Shown: one piece after another, positions 1 through 7,429 of the stretch
Layout: each line of letters starts with the position of its first letter
Numbering within the stretch: the stretch's first letter is position 1
Assembly (NCBI GenBank): GCA_963814315.1
Contig: CAWFCG010000003.1
Coordinates: forward strand, 1-64,000
Origin: JAFMJV01 sp963814315
GTDB lineage: Bacteria > Chloroflexota > Limnocylindria > Limnocylindrales > CSP1-4
Length of the DNA: 64,000 nt
Reading direction: 5' to 3'
Notes under the pieces: model-generated
Told to the model about the DNA's origin: nothing
Databases searched by the model: none
What the model saw: only the letters and a program-made list of their open reading frames with translations
Translations under genes and position numbers: made by a program

Positions 1-532
1 CCGCCTCGATCGGTCCCTTGTCGACGCCGTCGACGGTCTCCGAGAGCAGCTTGGCCACCACGCCGATGTTGAAGAAGATCAGGGCCATGATGCCGGGCAG
101 AGGACCGATGCCGACGGCGGCTACGAAGATCGACGCATAGAGCAGGTCGGGGATGGCGCGTACGACGCTGAGGATGCCGCGTGTCGCGTTCAGGGCGATC
201 CGGCCGGGCGCGGTCGTGCGCGACGCGAAGAAGAGCGAGTAGGCAGCGCCACCAGGCAGCCGATGAAGGACGCGACGACGGCGATCTTGAAGGTCTCGAT
301 GAACGGATCGATGACGTTCGGCAGGGAACTCCCAGTTGGGGTTCAGCAGCTGGCGCAGGACGAACTCGCCACGCCCGATGTCAGCGATGAGCGCGGGGAT
401 ATCGAGACCGATGCCCCACTCTTCGCTGACCGAGAGCAGCGTGATGACGACGAAGACGGCAAGGCCGACATCAGACGTAAGGATCTCGGTGGCTTGGCGG
501 GCCGACGAGTGGCTGGCGTTCGCGCTGGTCAC
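1..532 (-). CDS. phnE: PhnE-like phosphonate ABC transporter permease, partial and frameshifted
   Basis: Inner-membrane permease of a phosphonate/phosphite importer; the gene runs off the window start. After correcting single-base shifts, the product reads through a first membrane segment (GLAVFVVITLLS), then NWEF, IDPFIETFKIAVVASFIG and a loop with RAIPDLLYASIFVAAVGIG, the kind of segment PhnE permeases use to contact the ATPase. Frame breaks lie near 330 (an extra base in a CCC run on the coding strand) and near 250 (one base missing). A GTG at 532 would overlap the phnC stop as GTGA, but as sequenced the two frames are continuous, so the exact junction is uncertain. It is the third gene of phnD-phnC-phnE, transcribed leftward. 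Confidence 0.72.
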   Translation of the reverse strand, partial: MTSANASHSSARQATEILTSDVGLAVFVVITLLSVSEEWGIGLDIPALIADIGRGEFVLRQLLNPNWEFPAERHRSVHRDLQDRRRRVLHRLPGGAAYSLFFASRTTAPGRIALNATRGILSVVRAIPDLLYASIFVAAVGIGPLPGIMALIFFNIGVVAKLLSETVDGVDKGPIEA

Positions 533-1324
533 GCGCTCGACGGTGACGGGCACAGGTTCGGGCGCACCCATGACGTCGTCGGCCGTCAGCGAGCGCCCAT
601 AGATGTCGCGGAAGACGTGCTCATCCGCCTGTTCGCCGGTACCGTCATAGACCAGCTCGCCAGCGCGCAGGCCGACGATCCGCTCGCCGTAGACCTTGGC
701 CAGGTCGAGGAAGTGCAGGTTGACGATGGTGGCGATGCCCAGCTCGCGATTGATGCGCTGCAAGTCGCGCATCACCACATGGCTGGTCGGCGGATCGAGG
801 CTGGCCACCGGCTCGTCGGCAAGCAGGATGGACGGCTCCTGGGCCAGCGCCCGCGCGATGCCGACACGCTGCTGCTGGCCACCAGACAGGTTGGACGCAC
901 GCACGTACGCCTTTTCCACGATGTCCACGCGCTCCAGGGCTTGCATCGCGATCTCGACATTGGTGGGCTTGTACCAGCCCGTCAGCGAGCGCCACGTGCT
1001 TGTCTTGTGGAGGCGGCCCATGAGAACGTTATTGAGGACACTGGTGCGATTGACCAGGTTGAAGGTCTGGAAGATCATGCCGATGTGCGAGCGCAGCTCG
1101 CGCAGCTGCTTGGTGGAGGCACCACGAACGCTCCACGCCATCCACGACGAGATCGCCATCGGTCAGTGGGACCAGGCCATCGATGGCCGGATCAGCGTCG
1201 ACTTGCCGGCACCGGACAGGCCCACGATGTCGATCATCTCGCCGTCGGGGATCTCCAGTGTCAGGTTCTTCAGGGCGTGTACGCCACCGGCATAGGTGAC
1301 CGACGCGTTCTGGAACTTGATCAT
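529..1324 (-). CDS. phnC: PhnC-like phosphonate ABC transporter ATP-binding protein, frameshifted
   Basis: Cytoplasmic ATPase that powers the importer. It begins MIKFQNASVTYAGGVHALKN, has Walker A GLSGAGKST near residue 37, a Q-loop MIFQTFNLVNR, the signature LSGGQQQR, Walker B ILLADEPVASLDP and a switch histidine (NLHFLDLA). This order matches PhnC, usually about 260 residues. Two single-base breaks interrupt it: a missing base at about 1188 just after GKSTLIR, next to a GGATC site, and an extra base near 1112. No stop separates it from phnE as sequenced; a one-base correction near the end would give a TGA at 529-531 overlapping a GTG start. The ATG at 1324 lies 61 bases downstream of the phnD stop. 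Confidence 0.78.
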
Positions 1325-1385
1325 CAGGTCAGCTCGACAGAATGGGCGAGCCCGTCAGGGACTCGCCCATTCCAGCTCGTGAGCG

Positions 1386-2383
1386 CTAGGAACCGTAGCC
1401 GAGGGTATCGACCGCGTCGCGGATCAGATCTGCAGCGAATCCTGGTTGGGCTCACCGAAGGCGGTGATGTTGTAGATTCTCGTCGAGCGTGGCCGCGCCC
1501 TCTGGGGTCGCCGCATAGTCGAGCAGGGCCTGCTTGATGTTGGCCTTGAGCTCTTCGGACAGGTCGCCAGCCACAGCCACGCCGTCGTTCGCGTACTCCA
1601 GGCTCCGTAGGCGAAGACAACCACGGTGTTCGCGACATCGCAGTCGGTGACCGGTTCAGTGCGAGCGTCATCGAAGCTCACGCCGATCTCCGCGTCGCCG
1701 GTGCAGACGGCGATGACCGAGGCGTCGTGGCCCCCGGCGAACAACGCGTTGATGTCTTGCTCGGGGTCGAGGCGGTGATGTTGGCGAGCACGGTGGCCGG
1801 GAAGATGTAGCCGGACGCTGAAGTGGGGTCGACGAAGGAGACCGCGGTGCCGGGCTCGACGTTCTCGAGGGCGTCGGTGCCGATGGGTCCCTTGGGGGAC
1901 TCGTCGAAGGCGCGCTCGGTCCCGTTGCAGTTGAGGAAGGGGAGCATCTCATCGCCCTCCTTGCGCTCGTTGGTAACGGGTTCGTCCGCGCAGTACTTGG
2001 CGGCATCGGTGGTCATGAACTGGGTGTGGTAAGACGTGCTGCCGAAGCGGTCCGACTGCAGGATCATCGGCACCGGCAGTATCGACCGCCTGCACCAGGC
2101 CGAATGGCGGCAGTGCTGCGTACTGCGCCTGGCCGGCTTGCATAGCCGTGACCAGGGCGGTGTAGTCGGTCGAGACGAAGCCCTCGACCGGCATGCCCAG
2201 CGCCTCGGTCAGATAGTCAGACAGCGGCTGGATGGTTTCGATCAGGGCGCCTGCCTCGACCGAGGGTACGAAGCCGATGACCAGCTTGTCAGGGTCGTCC
2301 TGCGCGAGCGTCGCGCTCCCTGCGAATGCCGTGGCAGCCATGGCGACGGTGGGCAGGAGCCAAAGATAGCGGCGTCGGGACAT
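1386..2383 (-). CDS. phnD: PhnD-like phosphonate ABC transporter binding protein, frameshifted
   Basis: Periplasmic or cell-surface binding protein that delivers phosphonate or phosphite to PhnCE. It starts MSRRRYLWLLPTVAMAATA, a Sec signal peptide ending near SATLAQ, then KLVIGFVPSVEAG, LSDYLTEALGMPVEGFVSTDY and MQAGQAQYAALPPFGLV, typical of PhnD lobe 1. The rest is spread over other frames: FGSTSYHTQFMTTDAAKYC, GTAVSFVDPTSASGYIFPA, GGHDASVIAVCTGDAEIGV and a tail LIRDAVDTLGYGS. About five single-base shifts are needed, near 2075, 1770, 1600, 1470 and 1430. Total span fits a 330-residue PhnD, so the gene looks complete apart from indels. A strong GGAGGAGG lies five bases before the ATG. Confidence 0.8.
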
Positions 2384-2512
2384 GAGTCCTCCTCCGAGTC
2401 ATACCCGCGGGCACGAGCGGGCGTCGTGTCCGAGCAGCCACGTGTGCCACGGACACCCCAAGTCTAGCCCCCAAGTCGTCCGCTGCGGAACCCCGTTCGG
2501 CAGCGGCATCAC

Positions 2513-3898
2513 CTACTCCGTGGTCAGACCGGGCAGCAACTGCTCTGCGACCAGCGCCCCGATCTCGCGTGATGTCTGCGTCACGCCCTCGTCGGCAGTG
2601 TCGAGGAAGACCGTGATGTCGAGCACACGCGCCCCGTCGGGGAGTTCCACCATGGTCTGGTCGCCGGCCAGCATGGCTGGCTGTCCCGCCACGCTCGCGT
2701 CCTCGTAGTCGGGGACCCAAAGCTGGTAGTCCTCCAGGGTCGCGTCGCTGACGTAGGCGATCACGAAGTGCAAGCCGGGCTCGCCATCGAGTGACATGTA
2801 TTGGCACGATGAGCTGTCGCCGCTGGCTTCATCGAAGCCCAGGCCGGTGAGCGCGTTGAGCTGCTCCATGGGCAGGCTCTCGCAAAGAGAAACCTCTGGC
2901 GTCGGCTCAGGCGTCGGCTCAGCCGTGGGTGTGGCCACCTCAGACAGCCGCGGCAGTACCAACTGCGCCAGCCCCACGGCCTGGGCGATGGCGTCTGCGC
3001 CCGGGGGTGGGTCCTCACCCAGGCTGACCGTCACCTGGAGCACGTTGGGACCGGCCTCCACGATGAGCTGGTCGCCTGACGTGAACGCCGGGTAGCCGCC
3101 CACCTCGAGCTCCTCGTCCACGGCGAACGACCCCCGGAAGACATCCATGCCGTAGCCCTCGTTCAGGATCAGCGTCGCGCTGTGGTAGTCATCGGCGGAG
3201 AGCGACGACGACACCGTGCAGACGACCTCGAAGCCCATGGCGGAGGCGTACTGCAGCTCGCTGATGCTGTTGACGTCCTCAGGCGTGAGCAGCGAGCACA
3301 ACCCGTCGGTCGCCCATGCCTCCTCCACGACCGGTTCATCCGGCTCCAAGAGACCACCACAGACGAGCCACTCGCCGTCTTCCTGGACGAGCGTGACCTC
3401 TTCCTCGATGGCTTCGGTCTGTCCGAAGGCACTGCGCAGCAAGCTCATCGTCGCCGCCACATCCTCGTCGCTGGGCGGCGGGTCATCGGGACCCTGGTCG
3501 GCCTCAAGGATGGCTCGCACCAGGTCTTCGATCTGGTCTTCCATAACGGCCACCGACATGGTGGCTGTGAACCGCACCGTGGCACTATCGCCGTCCTCGC
3601 TGATCGGTTCCACCGAACGTTCGCTGTACTCGATCCGGATGGCCTCTGACAAGGGGTCGTCGGTGGCGAGACCGAGCCCGGCGCTGAAGTCGAAGTTCTC
3701 GCCAACGGCCTCCCGGTCGGCGTCGCACACCACGGTCTCGAGATGCGTGAAGTCGCCTTCCGCGATCATGTCAAAGAGCTCGTTGACGGCAGCTTCGGGG
3801 CTGTCGGCGGCGCTGGCCGGTGCGGCCACCGCCACCCCACCCAATGCCAGCGCGACCGCGAACGGGATGCCAAGGAAGCGGGTACGGGTAGGCAGCAT
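2513..3898 (-). CDS. Secreted protein with NTF2-like N-terminus and two homologous C-terminal repeats
   Basis: Function unknown. The 461-residue product starts MLPTRTRFLGIPFAVALALG and has a signal peptide ending at APASA, so it is exported. Residues about 30-190 resemble a DUF4878/NTF2-like stress domain: a short helix with LFDMIAEGDF, then acidic strands. Two related repeats follow, about 205-330 (GLCSLLTPEDVNSIS to VLPRL) and about 345-461 (SLCESLPMEQLNALTG to LLPGL), joined by a linker of TPEPTP units. Each repeat has a cysteine pair and the pattern GYPAFTSGDQ or GQPAMLAGDQ, so they look like an ancient tandem duplication of a DUF3558-like surface domain. The frame stays open far upstream, but the ATG at 3898 has GGAGG six bases before it and opens the signal peptide. 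Confidence 0.75.
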   Translation of the reverse strand: MLPTRTRFLGIPFAVALALGGVAVAAPASAADSPEAAVNELFDMIAEGDFTHLETVVCDADREAVGENFDFSAGLGLATDDPLSEAIRIEYSERSVEPISEDGDSATVRFTATMSVAVMEDQIEDLVRAILEADQGPDDPPPSDEDVAATMSLLRSAFGQTEAIEEEVTLVQEDGEWLVCGGLLEPDEPVVEEAWATDGLCSLLTPEDVNSISELQYASAMGFEVVCTVSSSLSADDYHSATLILNEGYGMDVFRGSFAVDEELEVGGYPAFTSGDQLIVEAGPNVLQVTVSLGEDPPPGADAIAQAVGLAQLVLPRLSEVATPTAEPTPEPTPEVSLCESLPMEQLNALTGLGFDEASGDSSSCQYMSLDGEPGLHFVIAYVSDATLEDYQLWVPDYEDASVAGQPAMLAGDQTMVELPDGARVLDITVFLDTADEGVTQTSREIGALVAEQLLPGLTTE

Positions 3899-3960
3899 GG
3901 GTTCCTCCGGGGTCTCTCTGGGGAGTGAGCCGCGAAATGCAGCCGTTGGACGAGGTGGCC

Positions 3961-4851
3961 CTAGTTGGACGCGGCCGCGGCCTGCTGCGCCGCGACACGC
4001 GCATGGTAGCGGTCCTCGATGACCGCGAGCCAGGCGTCGAACCTGGCTTCGATCTCTTCGCGCTTGAGCGCGACGCAGGCGGTGAGCAAAGCCAAGCTGC
4101 CCCACCAGATGACCGGCATGGCCAGTAGCACTCCGATCGGCAGCAGCCAGCGCTGGCCGCGCCAGGCCGCGAAGACGATCAGCGCCACCGCGAAGGGCAG
4201 TCGCGCCACCAGCGGGATGGGTACCGACCCGGCCACCGTGCTGGAACCGGTGCTGCTGGTGAGCAACTGGAACCAGTCGGCCCAGAGGCCGGGGGTGAGC
4301 AGCGCAGTCACCGCGATGACTGCCAGTGTGGCCGCGATAGCCAGGCTGAGGTTGAGCCATTCGCGGCGCACTCCGAACCAGAGGATGCCCAGGCCGGGCG
4401 TCACCTTGGTCAGGAGCGGGAAGGCCCAGGCCGCCGAGCGGCCGAAACCGATCACGATCGCGGCTGCCAGCAGGATGGTGATGTTGCCGCCCCAGATCTC
4501 CGGCAGAGCCAGCAGCAGCAAGGGCAGGAAGAGCAGCGGGCGGGCCATCCAGAACAGCACCGCCAGCAACCCGGCCGTCCAGACACACAGGAACAGCGGC
4601 CACGACAGGGCCCGCAGCGGGCTCAGGGCGACGAGGAAGGCCGGGGAGTACAGGTAGGCCGATTCGTGGCCCACTGAACCAGGCACATAGGGATCGTCGA
4701 GCGGCGCGGCCCAATAGGCTCGCGCATCATGGCCCGGCCCGAAGCCATCCGGCTCGAATGGCTCCGCCAGTGACGTCATCAACACCACCAGCAGGACGGC
4801 CACGAGCACGCCCCACACACCAAGCACGCGCCGCAGGTAAGCGGACCTCAT
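3961..4851 (-). CDS. GT87-like (DUF2029) multi-pass membrane glycosyltransferase
   Basis: A polytopic membrane protein of 296 residues with about eight hydrophobic helices. Near the N-terminus, after the first helix, is an acidic loop DARAYWAAPLDDPY followed by YLYSPAFLVALSPL; a D-x-x-Y loop then Y-x-Y-x-P is the usual mark of GT-C fold glycosyltransferases of family 87, which move mannose or arabinose from polyprenyl-phosphate sugars to cell-envelope glycans. The length is shorter than the 380-450 residues typical of the family, so it may be a compact relative. It ends 62 bases before the secreted protein gene and starts 22 bases after the phosphofructokinase stop, so the three probably share a transcript. 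Donor and acceptor cannot be told from sequence. Confidence 0.65.
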   Translation of the reverse strand: MRSAYLRRVLGVWGVLVAVLLVVLMTSLAEPFEPDGFGPGHDARAYWAAPLDDPYVPGSVGHESAYLYSPAFLVALSPLRALSWPLFLCVWTAGLLAVLFWMARPLLFLPLLLLALPEIWGGNITILLAAAIVIGFGRSAAWAFPLLTKVTPGLGILWFGVRREWLNLSLAIAATLAVIAVTALLTPGLWADWFQLLTSSTGSSTVAGSVPIPLVARLPFAVALIVFAAWRGQRWLLPIGVLLAMPVIWWGSLALLTACVALKREEIEARFDAWLAVIEDRYHARVAAQQAAAASN

Positions 4852-4873
4852 CTGCCGGGGGTCCCTCTCCGTC

Positions 4874-6067
4874 CTAGTCGGTCAGCGCGTCGACGCTGTG
4901 GCCCAGCATCAGCGGCTTGCCCAGCTGGCCCGTGTAGCGCGGGCGCAGCCGATCGGTGTCATACATCGTCTCGGTATCGACCGACACGGCGGTGTCATCC
5001 TGGCTCGGCAGCGGCGAGTGCGCGTAGCGCCCGTCGCGGATGGCGGTCATGCGACCGCGCTGGCCATCGGCGATCATCTCCACCGCGATGTTGGCGAAGG
5101 TGATCGACACGAGGGTGTCGACCGTATCTGGCGGGCCCGACCGCAGGTCGTAGGTCAGGTCGGAATTGATGGTGTCGATCCCGGTGCGGCCCTTGATCTC
5201 CGAGGCCAGCAGCTCCGCGACGTTGGCCTTGTGTCGATGGCCAAAGGCGTCAGCGTCCCCCACATCCTTGACCTCACCGCCTTGCCAGATGGCACCCTCG
5301 GAGGTGATCACGATGGCGTAGTGGCTGGAGTTGCTGGCGTGATCCGCGGCCAGGAGCCCCGCGAGCTTGTCGATGTCGTAGCGGTGCTCGGGGATGACGC
5401 AGCGGGCCGACGTCGCGTAGGCGGTGTACAGCGCGGTGAAGCCGGCATCGCGACCGAAGATCCGGAACACGCCGATGCGCTCGTGCGAACCGATGGTGCT
5501 GCGCTGCCGGTCGACGGCCTCGCATGCTCTCGTGATGGCGGTCGAGAAGCCGATGCAGTATTCGGTGCCCTGGACGTCGTTGTCCATGGTCTTGGGGACG
5601 GCGATGATGTCCATGCCGGCGTCATGCAGCGAACGGCTGTAGCTGAGGGTGTCGTCGCCGCCGATGGGGACCAGGTAGTCGAGGCCCATGGCCTCGATGT
5701 TGTCCATCACTACGGGCGTGATGTCGTAGCGGTCCTCGCCGACCTTCATCGACGCGGCCTTGGCGTCGTCCAGATGATCCGGAAGCGCTGAACGCTTCAT
5801 CTTGCGCGGGTTGGTGCGCGAGCTGTGGAGCCAAGTGCCACCGGTTCGATCGATGGAGCGTGTGTTGTCGAGGTCCAGCGGGATCACATAGCGCTCGTCA
5901 GCGAGGCCACTGCCGGGCTTCTGGTGCGTGAGGCCTTCCCAGCCGCGCCTGATGCCCACGACGTCGAAGCCGAGCTCGTGGGCTCGGTAGGTGACGCCCT
6001 TGATGACGCCGTTTAGGCCGGGAACGTCGCCGCCCCCGGTGAGGATACCGATGCGCTTCTTGGCCAT
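4874..6067 (-). CDS. pfp: 6-phosphofructokinase, probably pyrophosphate-dependent
   Basis: Cytoplasmic glycolytic enzyme converting fructose 6-phosphate to fructose 1,6-bisphosphate. It starts MAKKRIGILTGGGDVPGLN, the phosphate-binding loop of the family. The two specificity positions are visible: PIGGDDTL carries Asp where ATP enzymes have Gly, and VPKTMDND carries Lys where ATP enzymes usually have Gly. That Asp/Lys pair is the known mark of pyrophosphate use, so the reaction should be reversible. GRDAGFTA and the sugar-phosphate site also fit. The ATG at 6067 is chosen; a TTG at 6100 in frame would add eleven unlikely residues. Length, 397 residues, is normal for group III enzymes. It is the first gene of the leftward block and diverges from the deaminase gene. 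Confidence 0.9.
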   Translation of the reverse strand: MAKKRIGILTGGGDVPGLNGVIKGVTYRAHELGFDVVGIRRGWEGLTHQKPGSGLADERYVIPLDLDNTRSIDRTGGTWLHSSRTNPRKMKRSALPDHLDDAKAASMKVGEDRYDITPVVMDNIEAMGLDYLVPIGGDDTLSYSRSLHDAGMDIIAVPKTMDNDVQGTEYCIGFSTAITRACEAVDRQRSTIGSHERIGVFRIFGRDAGFTALYTAYATSARCVIPEHRYDIDKLAGLLAADHASNSSHYAIVITSEGAIWQGGEVKDVGDADAFGHRHKANVAELLASEIKGRTGIDTINSDLTYDLRSGPPDTVDTLVSITFANIAVEMIADGQRGRMTAIRDGRYAHSPLPSQDDTAVSVDTETMYDTDRLRPRYTGQLGKPLMLGHSVDALTD

Positions 6068-6136
6068 GACTCTCTGTGTGATCCCCTCTGGGCGAGGCAA
6101 GGACTCGCCCGCCTCTTCTTCGTGCTGGAACGTTGC

Positions 6137-6151
6137 GTACCGAGATGGTAC
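6137..6151. promoter_or_regulatory. Perfect inverted repeat GTACC-N5-GGTAC in the divergent pfp/tadA region
   Basis: The 161-base gap between two divergent genes holds GTACC GAGAT GGTAC and, 20 bases on, a third GGTAC half-site. A TACGAT hexamer at 6168 could be a -10 for the rightward gene but has no clear -35. An operator for one or both genes is possible; this is inference from symmetry and position only. Confidence 0.3.
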
Positions 6152-6228
6152 CGCCTCCCGTCGAGAGGTACGATGAGCGCGGGGCGCCGCCGGCGCACAC
6201 AGAGGTCGAGGATGCCGACCGTCGGGTC

Positions 6229-6681
6229 ATGAACTACGAGTTGTACATGCGCGCCGCCCTTGGAGAGGCCGCCCAGGCTGCCCGCGCGGGTGAGCGCGCC
6301 AACGGTGCTGTGGCCGTGCTCGATGAGGCCATGGTCGCCCACGGCCGCGAGTCGGTCGTCAGCAGCGGGGATCCTACCGCCCACGCGGTCATGATCGCCC
6401 TGCGCGAAGCCGCGACTCGGATCGGTCGTCGCTCCCTGGCCGGAACCACCGTCTTCTGCGTGGTGGAGCCCTGCCCCATGTGCGTGGGAGCGCTGCTCGC
6501 CTGTGATGCGGATGGGGTCGTCTTCGCGCTGTCCGATCCTGTCGGTGGCGCCTGCATCTCGGCCATGAAGATGGCCGAGACCTGTGGGGTGGGTCGACGC
6601 CTCCAGATCGTGTCAGGCATCCTGCAGGAGGACGCCGCGGACCTGCGCCCTGACCTACTGGCCCTGGGGTCACGTTCCTAG
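6229..6681 (+). CDS. tadA: TadA-like CMP/dCMP-family deaminase lacking the catalytic glutamate
   Basis: By position (tadA-tRNA-Ser-ffs-dnaX-ybaB-recR is a widely conserved order) this should be the tRNA adenosine deaminase that makes inosine-34. The 150-residue product has the right size and zinc ligands: His in DPTAHA and both Cys in PCPMCVGAL. However the residue after HA, a proton-shuttling Glu in active enzymes, is Val (residue 54, codon 6388-6390), and the conserved Asn of the GWNR-like segment is replaced by Glu (HGRES). The protein may therefore be inactive as a deaminase or altered in chemistry. ATG 6229 (MNYELYMRAAL) gives the normal N-terminus; in-frame ATG 6145 is also possible. 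No strong ribosome site is visible. Confidence 0.75.
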   Translation: MNYELYMRAALGEAAQAARAGERANGAVAVLDEAMVAHGRESVVSSGDPTAHAVMIALREAATRIGRRSLAGTTVFCVVEPCPMCVGALLACDADGVVFALSDPVGGACISAMKMAETCGVGRRLQIVSGILQEDAADLRPDLLALGSRS

Positions 6682-6702
6682 GGCTTTGTTAGACTCCCAT
6701 GT

Positions 6703-6789
<87 letters not shown>

Positions 6790-6954
6790 CCTCTCATCCC
6801 GGTCCGTCGGTCGTTCGCGCCGGAGGTGCTCCCGTTGCCCTGTTCCGCGAGGCGTCGGGATATCACGCGTCCGCTGACGGCCGCGGCACGACCTCGCATC
6901 CCTTAGGCTAGTCTGCAGGGCGGCAGGCTCGTCGACCCTCGCGGTCGCTGGCAA

Positions 6955-7042
6955 GGAGAGGTCGCATAGAGGCCTAGTGCGCGGCACTGGAAATGCCGTA
7001 TGGGGAAACCCATCGCGGGTTCGAATCCCGCCCTCTCCGCCA
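6955..7042 (+). tRNA. tRNA-Ser (anticodon GGA)
   Basis: Class II tRNA of 88 bases with encoded CCA. It shares the acceptor stem and T arm of the neighbouring tRNA-Ser; the anticodon loop CTGGAAA inside CGGCA/TGCCG gives GGA, which reads UCC and UCU. The pair probably arose by duplication. Confidence 0.95.
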
Positions 7043-7080
7043 TCACGCCCCGCTCCTTTCGCTTCGACGCTATGCTTTCG

Positions 7081-7300
7081 GAGCCGTGCTAGGCGGGGAA
7101 CTAGCGGTGCCCTGTACCTGCAAACCGCTCCAGCAGGGCTGAATCCCCTCCCGAGGTCCGCCTTCGCGGAAGCCAACGGGATGACGAGCGTTGAGGATCG
7201 GGTCCCGCGCAGCGGCGACGCGTGAACCACGTCAGGTCCGGAAGGAAGCAGCGTTAAGCGCTGCTCGCCGGGTGCCGCGGACCGGCCTGGTCCGAGCTCG
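7081..7300 (+). ncRNA. ffs: Signal recognition particle RNA (large bacterial type)
   Basis: RNA scaffold that binds Ffh and targets nascent membrane proteins to the translocon. The invariant domain IV hairpin is present: GTCAGGTCCGGAAGGAAGCA with flanking CACG and GCAGC. The 5' part GTGCTAGGCGGGGAACTAGC and GGTGCCCTGTACCTGCAA matches the Alu-type 5' domain of the long bacterial SRP RNAs. The gene sits between tRNA-Ser and dnaX, its usual place. Ends are estimated to within about ten bases; a TATGCT at 7071 could be its -10. Confidence 0.88.
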
Positions 7301-7429
7301 TCGTTTCGGCAGGGCCCGCGACCGGTCGTGATCGACGGAGGGTGCACGGCAAACTAGCTCATCGGTGTGTCAGCCCGAGGAGGGCCGCACACCAGGCCCG
7401 CCGGCATCTTGCCGCGCGCACGGAGACCG

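Noticed and set aside
263..1537. 424-residue open frame on the plus strand
   Set aside because: It is the mirror of phnC and phnE on the minus strand, whose ABC motifs are clear in their own frames.
3899..4714. Upstream extension of the secreted protein to 733 residues
   Set aside because: It runs antisense-free but in another frame through the GT87-like gene; the signal peptide and ribosome site begin at 3898.
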